NCBI GenBank assembly: GCA_015490215.1
Contig: WFYH01000037.1
Span: 1 to 17,099 of the forward strand
Direction: 5' to 3'
Length of the DNA stretch: 17,099 nucleotides
Source: Aquificaceae bacterium
GTDB taxonomy: Bacteria > Aquificota > Aquificia > Aquificales > Aquificaceae
Below are positions 1-7,170 of the stretch, one piece after another. Made by a program: the position numbers and the translations under genes. Below the pieces are notes generated by a model, which saw only the letters and a program-made list of their open reading frames with translations, did not search any database and was not told where the DNA came from. Every line of letters begins with the position of its first letter. The stretch's first letter is position 1.

Positions 1-654
1 AACTTAGAAATAGGAGGTAGGTTTTCCTTTGGGGAAGGTATAAACGTCATACTCGGTTCCAACGGTTCGGGGAAAACTACCACCCTGCGGGTAATGGCGG
101 GGCTTGAGCGTCCCGACAGGGGTTATATGAAGTGTTGCCGTGAGGTCTTCTTTGACACCGAAAGGGGTATATTTCTACCGCCTCAGAGGAGAAGGGTAGG
201 GCTTATCTTCCAAGAAGATAACCTCTTGCCCCATCTGACAGTGAAAGAGAACGTGGAGTTCGGTTCAAGAAAGGCTAAGGTAAGGATTGACGTAAATAGT
301 CTGCTGGAAGACTTCGGGCTCAAAGATCTTGAGAATAGATACCCCCACGAGCTTTCCGGTGGTCAAAGGCAAAAGGTGGCTATAGTCAGGGCGATAGCCT
401 ACAGACCGAGGGCGCTTTTGATGGATGAACCTTTTTCTTCCCTTGACTTTAGGACCAAATTGGAGATCATAGACTTTATAAAGAAAATTCCTGCAGATAT
501 GCCCATAGTTATAGTTACCCACGATCCCTTGGAAGCTTTCCTGCTGGCGGAAAAAGTGTTTTTAATGGAAAAAGGTAAAAAGGTGGCGGAGGGTGGAAAG
601 GAACTCATAAAAGAGTTCTTTTCCAACTTGAACTTGTTTAATCTGATACAATAG
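1..654 (+). CDS. ModC-like ABC transporter ATP-binding protein, 5' end cut by window edge
   Basis: ATP-hydrolysing subunit of an importer on the cytoplasmic face of the membrane. The reading frame is open from base 1, so the gene begins before the window. Walker A (GSNGSGKTT) lies at about bases 55-81, before the first in-frame ATG at 94, which shows that ATG is not the start. Then come the Q-loop (IFQEDNLLPHLTVKENVEFG), the signature LSGGQRQ, Walker B (ALLMDEP), the D-loop SSLD and the H-loop VTHD. The stretch 'GIFLPPQRRRVGLIFQ' closely resembles molybdate ModC ATPases, but there is no C-terminal MOP (molybdate-sensing) domain, since the protein stops soon after the H-loop. Substrate is therefore uncertain: molybdate or tungstate is favoured, other oxyanions are possible. 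The stop codon TAG is followed directly by the antiporter gene, so the two are probably co-transcribed. The permease gene that should partner it would lie upstream, outside the window. Confidence 0.85.
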   Translation, partial: NLEIGGRFSFGEGINVILGSNGSGKTTTLRVMAGLERPDRGYMKCCREVFFDTERGIFLPPQRRRVGLIFQEDNLLPHLTVKENVEFGSRKAKVRIDVNSLLEDFGLKDLENRYPHELSGGQRQKVAIVRAIAYRPRALLMDEPFSSLDFRTKLEIIDFIKKIPADMPIVIVTHDPLEAFLLAEKVFLMEKGKKVAEGGKELIKEFFSNLNLFNLIQ

Positions 655-660
655 GTGCGT

Positions 661-1884
661 ATGGCTGCAGCTCCAACGGGCGGAGAAGCTGTAACTGTAG
701 ATATACACACCCTATTTCTGCACATAGCGATAATCCTCATATCCGGAAGGATCTTCGGAACACTGTTTAAGAAGGTCGGAATACCTCCGGTTTTGGGGGA
801 GGTCTTTGCGGGGATAATTCTCGGCCAGAGCGTTTTAGGACTCATCCCCTTAAGTGAAGCCATAAAGGTCTTGGCGGAGTTGGGGGTAATTCTGCTTCTC
901 TTTGAAGTGGGGCTTGAGGCGGACCTTCATATGCTCATAAGGGTGGGCATCTGGTCCGCACTGGTTGCCCTTGTGGGTGCTGTTCTTCCCTTTGCAGGGG
1001 GCTTTGTTGTTTCCTACTACATGTTTGATATGCCCCTGATAAGCTCCCTCTTTATAGGGGGTGCCCTTACCGCAACGAGTATAGGGATAACAGTAAGAGT
1101 TCTTACAGATTTGGGTAAACACAAAGACAGATTCGCCCAGATAGTCCTCGGGGCGGCGGTATTGGACGACATACTTGGAGTTATAGTTCTCGCAGCGCTT
1201 TATGAATTCTCCAAAACTAAAGAGGTAAATCTTGAAGCTACTGCAGGTCTTATGTTCCATATCGCTATATTCTTCGTGGTAGCCCCCATAGTGGCACGCC
1301 TACTTGCCAAGTTTATAAATTTCATGGTGGAAAAGTTCAACGAACCCGAGATAATTCCGGCTTCTATCCTCTCTCTAATACTCGGTGTGGGATACCTCTC
1401 CTACAGAGCCGGCTCTCCCGAGATACTCGGAGCCTTTACGGCGGGTCTTGCCCTTTCAAGGCGCTTTGCCGTTCCCTTTGCTGCATTTCTGCATCTGAAC
1501 GAGAGAATAATTCACAAGGTGGAAGAGGGTATACTGCCCCTCGTTCACGTAATGGCACCTATATTCTTCGTTTCTGTAGGTCTTGCCCTTAATCTCAGAG
1601 CTATAGATTTCTCCTCGGGAGCGTTTTGGGGCTTTTCCCTTTTGCTTATAGCGGTAGCTATAGTGGGTAAGGTTTTGGCGGGCTTTGTGGTTCCCGGCTC
1701 CTTCAGGGAGAGGATGAGCATAGGGCTTTCCATGATGCCCCGTGGTGAGGTAGGTCTGATATTTGCCGAGTTCGGAAGGAGCTTTCACGCTATAGACAGC
1801 GAAGGTTATGCGGTTATAGTATTCGTCGTTGCGGTTACCACCTTGCTCGCCCCAATACTTATAAAGCTGAACCTCAGGGAGTAG
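661..1884 (+). CDS. CPA2-family cation:proton antiporter (NapA/Kef-type)
   Basis: Integral membrane exchanger of Na+ or K+ for protons, about 407 residues with roughly 12 hydrophobic segments and almost no soluble domain. Diagnostic stretches are LGVILLLFEVGLEADL, the helix-break region TATSIGITVRVL, the ion-binding pair in GAAVLDDILG (two adjacent Asp), MAPIFFVSVGL and MMPRGEVGLIFAEFG. The double Asp is the arrangement of electrogenic Na+/H+ exchangers such as NapA. No C-terminal TrkA-N (KTN) domain follows, so it is not a full-length KefB/C. Start: a GTG at 655 directly abuts the upstream TAG, but ATG 661 is preferred because the AGGTG inside 'TAGGTG' can serve as its ribosome site. The two choices differ by two residues. 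It lies between the ABC ATPase and a small RHH gene with no gaps, so translation is probably coupled. Ion specificity cannot be read from the sequence. Confidence 0.9.
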   Translation: MAAAPTGGEAVTVDIHTLFLHIAIILISGRIFGTLFKKVGIPPVLGEVFAGIILGQSVLGLIPLSEAIKVLAELGVILLLFEVGLEADLHMLIRVGIWSALVALVGAVLPFAGGFVVSYYMFDMPLISSLFIGGALTATSIGITVRVLTDLGKHKDRFAQIVLGAAVLDDILGVIVLAALYEFSKTKEVNLEATAGLMFHIAIFFVVAPIVARLLAKFINFMVEKFNEPEIIPASILSLILGVGYLSYRAGSPEILGAFTAGLALSRRFAVPFAAFLHLNERIIHKVEEGILPLVHVMAPIFFVSVGLALNLRAIDFSSGAFWGFSLLLIAVAIVGKVLAGFVVPGSFRERMSIGLSMMPRGEVGLIFAEFGRSFHAIDSEGYAVIVFVVAVTTLLAPILIKLNLRE

Positions 1885-2205
1885 GTGGGAGCTAAGTTGA
1901 AAGACCGCCCCATCATATCCTTAAGGGTGGAGGCCTCCCTCCTTCAGGAGATGGATGAATTTTGCAAGAAAGAGGGCAAAAGCAGGACAGCCCTTATAAA
2001 GGAGGCGGTCAGGTTCTACCTCGCTAACGCGCCCCTCAGGAACAGATCGGAGGGCTTTGTCCCCTTCATGGAATACAAAAAGGTTACTGAGGAACTGAAG
2101 GAGGCTCTCAGGAGGATATCCGAACTTGAGGCGGAGATCGCCACCCTCAGAAAGGAAAACGAAGCTCTTAAAGAGAAGCTCAAGAAAAAGAGGTGGTTTT
2201 TTTAG
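1885..2205 (+). CDS. Ribbon-helix-helix protein with C-terminal coiled coil
   Basis: Small protein of up to 106 residues. The N-terminal half (ISLRVEASLLQEMDEFCKKEGKSRTALIKEAVRFYL) fits the CopG/Arc ribbon-helix-helix pattern: a short strand with alternating hydrophobic residues, then two helices, with a 'KSRTALIKEA' second helix. The C-terminal half (about residues 60-104) is a charged heptad-type helix that ends in a lysine-rich tail and WFF. This suggests a dimeric or tetrameric DNA-binding protein, possibly a regulator of its own operon, although some RHH proteins of this size are antitoxins. No toxin gene lies next to it. Start: GTG 1885 abuts the antiporter stop, and TTG 1897, preceded by GGTGGGA, is an equally good candidate that would remove four residues. 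Its stop overlaps the stop of the convergent threonine synthase gene. The DNA target is unknown. Confidence 0.7.
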   Translation: MGAKLKDRPIISLRVEASLLQEMDEFCKKEGKSRTALIKEAVRFYLANAPLRNRSEGFVPFMEYKKVTEELKEALRRISELEAEIATLRKENEALKEKLKKKRWFF

Positions 2206-3437
2206 ACCTTGGCAAGAACCTTCTCTTTGAAGTCCTTCAGACTCGCCTGTATCCTTACAGGTTCCTTCAGGTGCCCTTCAAGAACTTCAAGGGTCTTGTA
2301 GCCGTTTCCTGTTATGTATGCCACCACCGTCTCTTCAGGATCGAAGACACCCCTTTCTGCAAGCTTTTTAAGAACAGCTATGGTGGTCCCGCCTGCGGTT
2401 TCTGTAAATATACCTTCCGTTTCTGCCAAGAGCTTAATGCCTTCAATTATCTCCTCATCGGTGGCGGTTTCCCAATCTCCCCCGCTTTCTTTGGCGGTCT
2501 GGAGTGCGTATATCCCGTCCGCAGGGTTGCCTATTGCTATTGACTTTGCAATAGTGTTCGGTTTTACGGGTTTTACGTAGTCTCTGCCTTCCTTCCAAGC
2601 TTGAGCTATGGGGGAGCAACCTTCCGCCTGAGCACCGAACATCCTCGTGTTTACCGAGTCTATTAGACCTACCTCTTTAAGTTCTTTTAAACCTTTCCAA
2701 ATCTTCGTATAGAGCGATCCGGAAGCGGCGGGGGCAACCACCGCATCGGGAGCTTTCCAACCGAGCTGTTCTACCACCTCAAAGGCAAGGGTCTTGGAAC
2801 CCTCCGCATAGTAGGGTCTTATGTTTATGTTTACAAAAGCCCAGCCCAGATCGTTGGCTATCTCCGAGCAGAGTCTGTTAACATCGTCGTAGGTTCCTTC
2901 TACGGCCACAACGGTGGGATTGAATACCAAACTCCCGAATATCTTTTGAGTCTCAAGGTTTGCCGGAATGAACACAAAGCAGTTTAACCCCGCCTGAGCG
3001 CTGTGGGCGGCTACCGAGTTAGCAAGATTTCCCGTAGAGGCGCAGGCGGCGGTGTCAAAACCGAACTCCTTTGCCTTGGAAAGGGCTACCGAAACCACCC
3101 TATCTTTGAAGGAAAGGGTAGGATGGTTTACCGAATCGTCTTTGATGTAGAGATTTCTAAGCCCCAAAACCTCACCGAGCCTTTCCGCCTTTTTTAGGGG
3201 GGTAAAGCCGGCGGTAAGACCGACGGTAGGATTTTCAACGGGGAGAAGATCTTTATACCTCCACAGGCTTTTGGGACCCTTTTCTATCTTCTCCCTGCTT
3301 ATGGTCTTTTTTATTTCCTCGTAGTCATAGACCACTTCAAGTGGACCGAAGCAAAATTCACATACGTGTATAGGCTCTACCGGGTATTCCCTTCCGCACT
3401 CTCTACACCTGAGACCTTTAACCCTTGCCACCTTCAC
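2202..3437 (-). CDS. thrC: Threonine synthase, with N-terminal zinc ribbon
   Basis: PLP enzyme of fold type II that converts O-phosphohomoserine to threonine and phosphate in the cytoplasm. The N-terminus has a zinc-ribbon-like pair of CxxC knuckles (C11/C14 and C26/C29). The PLP-binding lysine is K111 in HPTLSFKDR, followed by the ACASTGNLANSVAAH phosphate loop and the C-terminal VAYITGNGYKT region. At 411 residues it is normal for the bacterial and archaeal zinc-ribbon subgroup. The GTG start overlaps the stop of the radical SAM gene (GTGA overlap), which implies translational coupling. A second GTG two codons in, with better spacing from the GGAGGTG site, could be the real start. It is the last gene of the long minus-strand block. 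Nothing in its own sequence ties it to sulfur oxidation, so placement in this operon may be simple co-expression. A related fold-type II activity such as cysteate synthase cannot be excluded, but the PLP-region motifs favour threonine synthase. Confidence 0.88.
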   Translation of the reverse strand: MKVARVKGLRCRECGREYPVEPIHVCEFCFGPLEVVYDYEEIKKTISREKIEKGPKSLWRYKDLLPVENPTVGLTAGFTPLKKAERLGEVLGLRNLYIKDDSVNHPTLSFKDRVVSVALSKAKEFGFDTAACASTGNLANSVAAHSAQAGLNCFVFIPANLETQKIFGSLVFNPTVVAVEGTYDDVNRLCSEIANDLGWAFVNINIRPYYAEGSKTLAFEVVEQLGWKAPDAVVAPAASGSLYTKIWKGLKELKEVGLIDSVNTRMFGAQAEGCSPIAQAWKEGRDYVKPVKPNTIAKSIAIGNPADGIYALQTAKESGGDWETATDEEIIEGIKLLAETEGIFTETAGGTTIAVLKKLAERGVFDPEETVVAYITGNGYKTLEVLEGHLKEPVRIQASLKDFKEKVLAKV

Positions 3438-4447
3438 GCACCTCCATCTTCAAGTATACCCGCTTGGAGCATGAAGGTGGTAGAGCAGCAGCTCGGGGAC
3501 AGAACTGGTTCAAGCCCGAGGGTCTTTGAGTAGGTAACTACCCCCTCTGCGGGGAAAGCTATTCCGTTAACACCCGCAAGCAGGGAGTATATGTCAAACT
3601 TGACCCTTTCCGCCCCTGCGGGTCTTGCGCAACCTATAACTATGGGGCTTTCGGGCATTGCCTTTCTTGCGTATAGAACTATATCTATACTCTCTTCCAC
3701 AGAGGGAGGCGGAATAAGCTGAAAGCGCGCCTTCCCGTAGTAAGGCATTACCACAACCAAGACGAGAGTCTCGGGTTTGTATTTAGCTATCATGTCTACC
3801 GCTCTGTATTCGCCCCTTATCTTTCCGTAGTGAAGTCCTATGATAATGTGGGGGACGATCTTCAGACCCGCTTCCTTGAGGAGTTTAAGGGATCTGTCGT
3901 AGTCTTCTACCCTTTTGTGAGGCAGTTTGTAAACTTGGGCTATGGTCTCGTTGTCTCCTATTATGTCAAGGAGGACAGCATCCACCTTTGCGTCTACAAG
4001 TCCCTCTACAAACTTTTCATCCACAAGCCCCACGTGGCAGGTGACGAGCATTCCGAGGTCTTCCTTCACAGCCCGCATGGTGTCAAAGAAGTCCCAAAGG
4101 GGAACGAAACCATCCTTATCGGATCCTCCCGAGACAAGTATGCCTGTGACCCCTTGCTCTTTGAGGTCTTGGCATACCTTCCAAAGCTCCTCGGGTGTGG
4201 TGGCGGGTATCATATGCCATAGGATTTTGCTGGCACAGTGGTCACACATAAGCTCACAGCTTTTCCCCGTTACGGATATGTCAACAAACTTGGGGGGGCT
4301 TTTTATGGCGAAGTCTTCTACCTCATAGTGTTTAAAGCCGGGGCTGTGAAAGTAGACCTTCCTACCAAAGTTCTTAAGCCTTATCTCAAAACCTTCCCTG
4401 AGGCGCTGTGTTAACGCCTCTTCTATTTCAAAGTCCAGCTCTACCAT
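3434..4447 (-). CDS. Radical SAM protein, probable LipS1/LipS2-type lipoate-synthesis enzyme
   Basis: The radical SAM cluster motif is CxxxCxxC at C64, C68 and C71 (GKSCELMCDHC), followed by a TIM-barrel-like sequence with a glycine-rich SGGSDKDG segment. Additional cysteines near the end (SPSCCSTTF, C320-C321, and GCARPAG) could hold an auxiliary cluster, as needed by enzymes that donate sulfur from an FeS cluster. It lies 37 bases after the lipoate-binding protein gene, in an sHdr operon. Known biology: many sHdr organisms make lipoate on LbpA with the split lipoyl synthases LipS1 and LipS2, together with the ligase sLpl(AB), and these genes often flank the sHdr cluster. I infer this is one of the pair but cannot tell which. 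The partner and the ligase are not in the window. There is no clear Shine-Dalgarno before ATG 4447, and a strong hairpin lies just upstream. Alternative: a BioB-like radical SAM protein of other function. Confidence 0.7.
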   Translation of the reverse strand: MVELDFEIEEALTQRLREGFEIRLKNFGRKVYFHSPGFKHYEVEDFAIKSPPKFVDISVTGKSCELMCDHCASKILWHMIPATTPEELWKVCQDLKEQGVTGILVSGGSDKDGFVPLWDFFDTMRAVKEDLGMLVTCHVGLVDEKFVEGLVDAKVDAVLLDIIGDNETIAQVYKLPHKRVEDYDRSLKLLKEAGLKIVPHIIIGLHYGKIRGEYRAVDMIAKYKPETLVLVVVMPYYGKARFQLIPPPSVEESIDIVLYARKAMPESPIVIGCARPAGAERVKFDIYSLLAGVNGIAFPAEGVVTYSKTLGLEPVLSPSCCSTTFMLQAGILEDGGA

Positions 4448-4459
4448 AGTTCAAGAGAA

Positions 4460-4477
4460 GGGGACCGAAGGGTCCCC
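4460..4477 (-). other. GC hairpin between lbpA and the radical SAM gene
   Basis: Perfect 7-bp inverted repeat with a 4-nt loop: on the minus strand GGGGACC-CTTC-GGTCCCC. It starts 8 nt after the lbpA stop and ends 12 nt before the next start. The following bases (TTCTCTTG) are only mildly U-rich, so it may be a leaky terminator, an mRNA 3'-end stabiliser or a processing site that lowers expression of the downstream enzyme genes relative to LbpA. It belongs to a set of similar hairpins in this operon. Confidence 0.6.
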
Positions 4478-4484
4478 GGGCAGG

Positions 4485-4931
4485 TTATCCGCACTTTACG
4501 CCTTTCTCTTCCGCTACCTTCTTGAGGGCTTCCACCGCCTCGGGACCTTTGAGAAGCTGGTTCACGTCGTCGGGGTTGGTGGGCTTGAGCTTGACTATCC
4601 AACCCTTTCCGTAGGGGTCGTCGTTCACAAGGGCGGGGTTTGCCTTGAGTTCCTCGTTGATCTCCACTATCTCTCCCTCAAAGGGTGCGGGGACAGGTCC
4701 GACCCACTTTCCGCTCTCTATGGTGGCTACACTCTTGCCCTTCTTGACGGTTTTACCTACCTTTTTAGGGGTGTAGGCAACGAGCCTTCCCGCCATGGCG
4801 GCGGCTATAGAAGTAAGACCTACCGTATAGGTGCCGTCTCCGTTGTCCTTTGCCCAAGTAAAGGCATTCGCCTCGGGATCAACGTGATAGAGGAGATCCT
4901 CAGGAACTTGGCATCCATTTACCTCAGCCAT
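4485..4931 (-). CDS. lbpA: Lipoate-binding protein of the sHdr system (GcvH-like)
   Basis: Small lipoyl-domain protein of 148 residues resembling glycine cleavage H protein. The lipoyl lysine is K75, in the hairpin turn IESGKWVGPVPAP; the typical GcvH fold markers follow (PFEGEIVEINEEL, NDDPYGKGWIVKLKP). In sHdr organisms a dedicated GcvH-like protein, not used in glycine cleavage, carries sulfur intermediates as a lipoamide cofactor for the Hdr-like complex. The position directly after the hdr genes and before a LipS-like enzyme supports LbpA over housekeeping GcvH, as does the lack of any gcvT/P gene. An unusual Cys (C147) sits next to the C-terminus and another at C7. Start is supported by the strong site GGGAGGTG four bases upstream of ATG. 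Confidence 0.9.
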   Translation of the reverse strand: MAEVNGCQVPEDLLYHVDPEANAFTWAKDNGDGTYTVGLTSIAAAMAGRLVAYTPKKVGKTVKKGKSVATIESGKWVGPVPAPFEGEIVEINEELKANPALVNDDPYGKGWIVKLKPTNPDDVNQLLKGPEAVEALKKVAEEKGVKCG

Positions 4932-4973
4932 TTTGCACCTCCCGTTTATTGGAATTTAGAGATTTATTGTATA

Positions 4974-5375
4974 TCAAAAGACGATGACCTTGTCCGCCTC
5001 CATAGCCCTTATGGCGAATTCACTTGCAGGAACTATACCGTCAAGCTCGGGTATGAGTTCCTCCTCGGTAAGACCCAAAGAGTCCACCGCCTGTTTGCAG
5101 GAGTAGAACTTAACCCCGGCAAGCTTTGCGTCCCTCATAAAGTCGTATACACTTTTAGGTTTTTGCCCGTTTTGGGGTGCACAGTTACCGTCTATGGCGG
5201 GGCAGATCTTCTCCGCTATTCCCTTACGGATAAGGTTCGTTCCGTCCATATTGAAGAAGATCTCTACGTCAGCATCGTTCGCCGCCATCAGAGCGGCTAT
5301 GTAAAAGGGCGAGGCACACCGCCAAGGTGTCCTCGGCCCGCTGGTCATCAGTATGATTATCTTCTTCTCTTCCAT
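4974..5375 (-). CDS. DsrE-family protein encoded between hdrB2 and lbpA
   Basis: 133-residue protein with the DsrE/DsrF-like alpha/beta pattern: KKIIILMTSGP first strand, a glycine/alanine-rich first helix (PFYIAALMAANDADVEIFF), then AGVKFYSCKQAVDSLGL carrying the conserved cysteine (C93) where DsrE proteins bind persulfide, and an ADKVIVF C-terminal strand. Extra cysteines are C20, C58 and C65. It probably acts as a cytoplasmic sulfur carrier for the Hdr-like complex or for LbpA. Start choice: a TTG at 5393 would overlap hdrB2 by 8 bases, but ATG 5375 has an AGGCAGG site and gives a normal DsrE N-terminus, so ATG is preferred. This is the third DsrE-family gene in the cluster, apart from the two beside tusA. 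Which DsrE subtype it is cannot be decided by eye. Confidence 0.75.
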   Translation of the reverse strand: MEEKKIIILMTSGPRTPWRCASPFYIAALMAANDADVEIFFNMDGTNLIRKGIAEKICPAIDGNCAPQNGQKPKSVYDFMRDAKLAGVKFYSCKQAVDSLGLTEEELIPELDGIVPASEFAIRAMEADKVIVF

Positions 5376-5385
5376 GGCCTGCCTA

Positions 5386-6375
5386 TCAGGCAAGTCCGAG
5401 CCTCTTGAGAACGAGCAAAGGATCGGAAAGGTTGTCCTTGAGCTTCACATCGTTGGCGCTGTATCCAAAGGCAAGCCCTAAGAGCTGGGTAAAGTATGCT
5501 GCGGGAAGGTCCACATCGGGCACTCCCTTCATCATGAGCCTGTGTCTATACATCTCCAAGGAGGCGTGGCAGAGGGGACACTCGGTGGCTATTATGTCCG
5601 CTCCGTTCCTCTTGGCGTTCTGGAGGATCATCATAACGAACTTCTCAGAGACCTGCTCGTCCGATAGGGAGTGGGGTCCTCCACAGCACTGGGTATGCAT
5701 GGGTTCAAAGTCAACGCTGGTTGCACCAGCAGCCTCAAGGAGGGCGTCCATGTAGTATGGGTGTTCATCATCGTCGGCGGTTTCCCTCATTCTGGGTCTT
5801 GCACCTTCTTCGTTTCCTCCGCCGTGGGAGTAAGTTCTTGAGTAAAAGTGGGGTCTTGTATAGAGACAGCCGTAGTAGTTTGCTACCTTAAGACCCCTTA
5901 GGGGCTTTTTGGTTTTCTCCTTGACCTTTTCAGGACCAGCCTCGTGATAGAACCACTCAAGGACATGGTAGGTGTGAGGTATCTCGGTTAGGGGGTCAAC
6001 ACCACCTTCCCTGAGAAGGGAGTTTATCCTTTCAAGGACATTTTTGTCGGTTTCAAGAAAGTATTCAGCCCTCTGGAGGGAGAAGGAACACCCGTTGCAG
6101 GGGGCAACTATGGCGTTGTGTCCCTGCCTTCTTGCAAGGGACATGTTACGGGCGTTAAGAAGCATCGTCCCCCAGAAGGTGACGTTTTTGGTTTCCATAG
6201 CACCACAGCAGTTGTAGTCCTCAATGTAATCAAGTTCAAGACCCAACTCTTTAGCTACTATCCTTACGGAAACATCATATGCCCTTGCGGCACCCTCAAG
6301 GGAGCAACCCGGGTAGTAGGCTACCCTCTTTCCTATGCCGCCCATGGGCGGCTTTCTTACCTTAGCTACCGCCAT
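5386..6375 (-). CDS. hdrB2: Heterodisulfide reductase-like subunit B2 (sHdrB2)
   Basis: 329-residue HdrB-type protein with two complete CCG domains, the modules that hold the noncubane cluster at the catalytic site in methanogen HdrB. Domain 1: C24, C56-C57-G, C93 and C96 (CNGC). Domain 2: C170, C230-C231-G, C266 and C269 (CPLC). Domain 2 has a polar insertion at about residues 181-206 (GGGNEEGARPRMRETADDDEH). In the sHdr complex it partners HdrC2 and acts on a sulfur substrate in the cytoplasm rather than CoM-S-S-CoB. Start ATG is preceded by GAGGAGGTG. It follows hdrC2 after 21 bases and its stop lies 10 bases before the next ATG. The complete ligand set contrasts with HdrB1. Confidence 0.92.
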   Translation of the reverse strand: MAVAKVRKPPMGGIGKRVAYYPGCSLEGAARAYDVSVRIVAKELGLELDYIEDYNCCGAMETKNVTFWGTMLLNARNMSLARRQGHNAIVAPCNGCSFSLQRAEYFLETDKNVLERINSLLREGGVDPLTEIPHTYHVLEWFYHEAGPEKVKEKTKKPLRGLKVANYYGCLYTRPHFYSRTYSHGGGNEEGARPRMRETADDDEHPYYMDALLEAAGATSVDFEPMHTQCCGGPHSLSDEQVSEKFVMMILQNAKRNGADIIATECPLCHASLEMYRHRLMMKGVPDVDLPAAYFTQLLGLAFGYSANDVKLKDNLSDPLLVLKRLGLA

Positions 6376-6396
6376 CTTCTTTCACCTCCTCAAAAA

Positions 6397-7158
6397 TTAG
6401 TGGGCGTAGACGCCCTCTTCATCCATAACCTTCCTGAGAACCTGCTTGAACCTGTTCCAGTCCTTGGTTTTGGGATGGAAGAGCATGTGTTTTGCGTTGA
6501 GTATCAGGAAGTCAATGTTCAGGTTCTTTATGGGCTTCATGGCGAGCTGTTTGAGCCACTCGGGAACACCGCCCATGAAGGGGATGGGCTTCTTGAGTAT
6601 GGGATCCTTCACCACCTCGTAGCCCTGCTTTTCTATCCAACCGAAGAGCAGTTCTCCATCTTCAATCCTTCCGTATTCGTAAACGCTCTCAAGGAAGAAC
6701 TTATCAAACTTCTTGGAGGGATACTCCTCTATAACTCCCCTCTTTGCCATGACCCTGAGGATGGCTTTCAGGACCTCCTCAACGAGAACGCCCTTAGGAC
6801 ACCTGTGGGTGCACTTGTGGCAGGAGACGCACCTCCACATTACATCCGCACGCTTCTGGAGTTCATCTATGAGTCCGAGCCTCGCAAGGTGGATGAAGTG
6901 TCTGGGGTTGTACCTTTCGTCCCAGTAGTTGTGAACGGGGCAGGAGGCAGTGCAGTAGGAGCACTGGTAGCACTGGAGTATGGTCTTGCCCTCGGGTTGC
7001 TGGAGGACCTCGTCAAGGAAGCTAAGGTCGTAGTCGTTTATAACACGGGGCAGGATTATAAGGTTCCAGTCTCCCGATACGTCCACACCATCTATAACGA
7101 GCCTTTCCTTTCGTAGAACCCTTTCAGGTTCCACAAGGCTCCGCTCGTGAATTGCCAT
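6397..7158 (-). CDS. hdrC2: Heterodisulfide reductase-like subunit C2 (sHdrC2), 2x[4Fe-4S]
   Basis: 253-residue iron-sulfur electron-transfer subunit. Two classical [4Fe-4S] motifs: CYQCSYCTASCP (C63, C66, C69, C73) and CVSCHKCTHRCP (C110, C113, C116, C120), followed by a helical HdrC-type C-terminal domain. It should wire electrons between HdrB2 and the FAD subunit HdrA in the cytoplasmic complex. The start is supported by AGGAGGTG six bases before the ATG. It lies 12 bases after the hyp gene and 21 bases before hdrB2, in the conserved order A-hyp-C2-B2. Confidence 0.92.
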   Translation of the reverse strand: MAIHERSLVEPERVLRKERLVIDGVDVSGDWNLIILPRVINDYDLSFLDEVLQQPEGKTILQCYQCSYCTASCPVHNYWDERYNPRHFIHLARLGLIDELQKRADVMWRCVSCHKCTHRCPKGVLVEEVLKAILRVMAKRGVIEEYPSKKFDKFFLESVYEYGRIEDGELLFGWIEKQGYEVVKDPILKKPIPFMGGVPEWLKQLAMKPIKNLNIDFLILNAKHMLFHPKTKDWNRFKQVLRKVMDEEGVYAH

Positions 7159-7170
7159 CGCTCACACCTC

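Noticed and set aside
2185..2205. A-run and T-run around the convergent stop codons, as a bidirectional terminator
   Set aside because: The arms pair only through A-T over a G-rich loop without complementary bases, so no stable stem forms. The runs encode lysines and the WFF tail.
4485..4931. Glycine cleavage H protein (housekeeping gcvH)
   Set aside because: The fold is the same, but no glycine cleavage genes are adjacent, and the position in the sHdr operon next to a LipS-like enzyme fits LbpA better.
4932..4973. TACAAT as a -10 box of an internal promoter for lbpA
   Set aside because: One good hexamer in an AT-rich gap of 42 bases, but no acceptable -35 at 16-18 bases upstream.
6118..7116. 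+ strand open frame of 332 codons opposite hdrC2 and hdrB2
   Set aside because: Mirror of strongly supported minus-strand genes, with low-complexity translation and no ribosome site.
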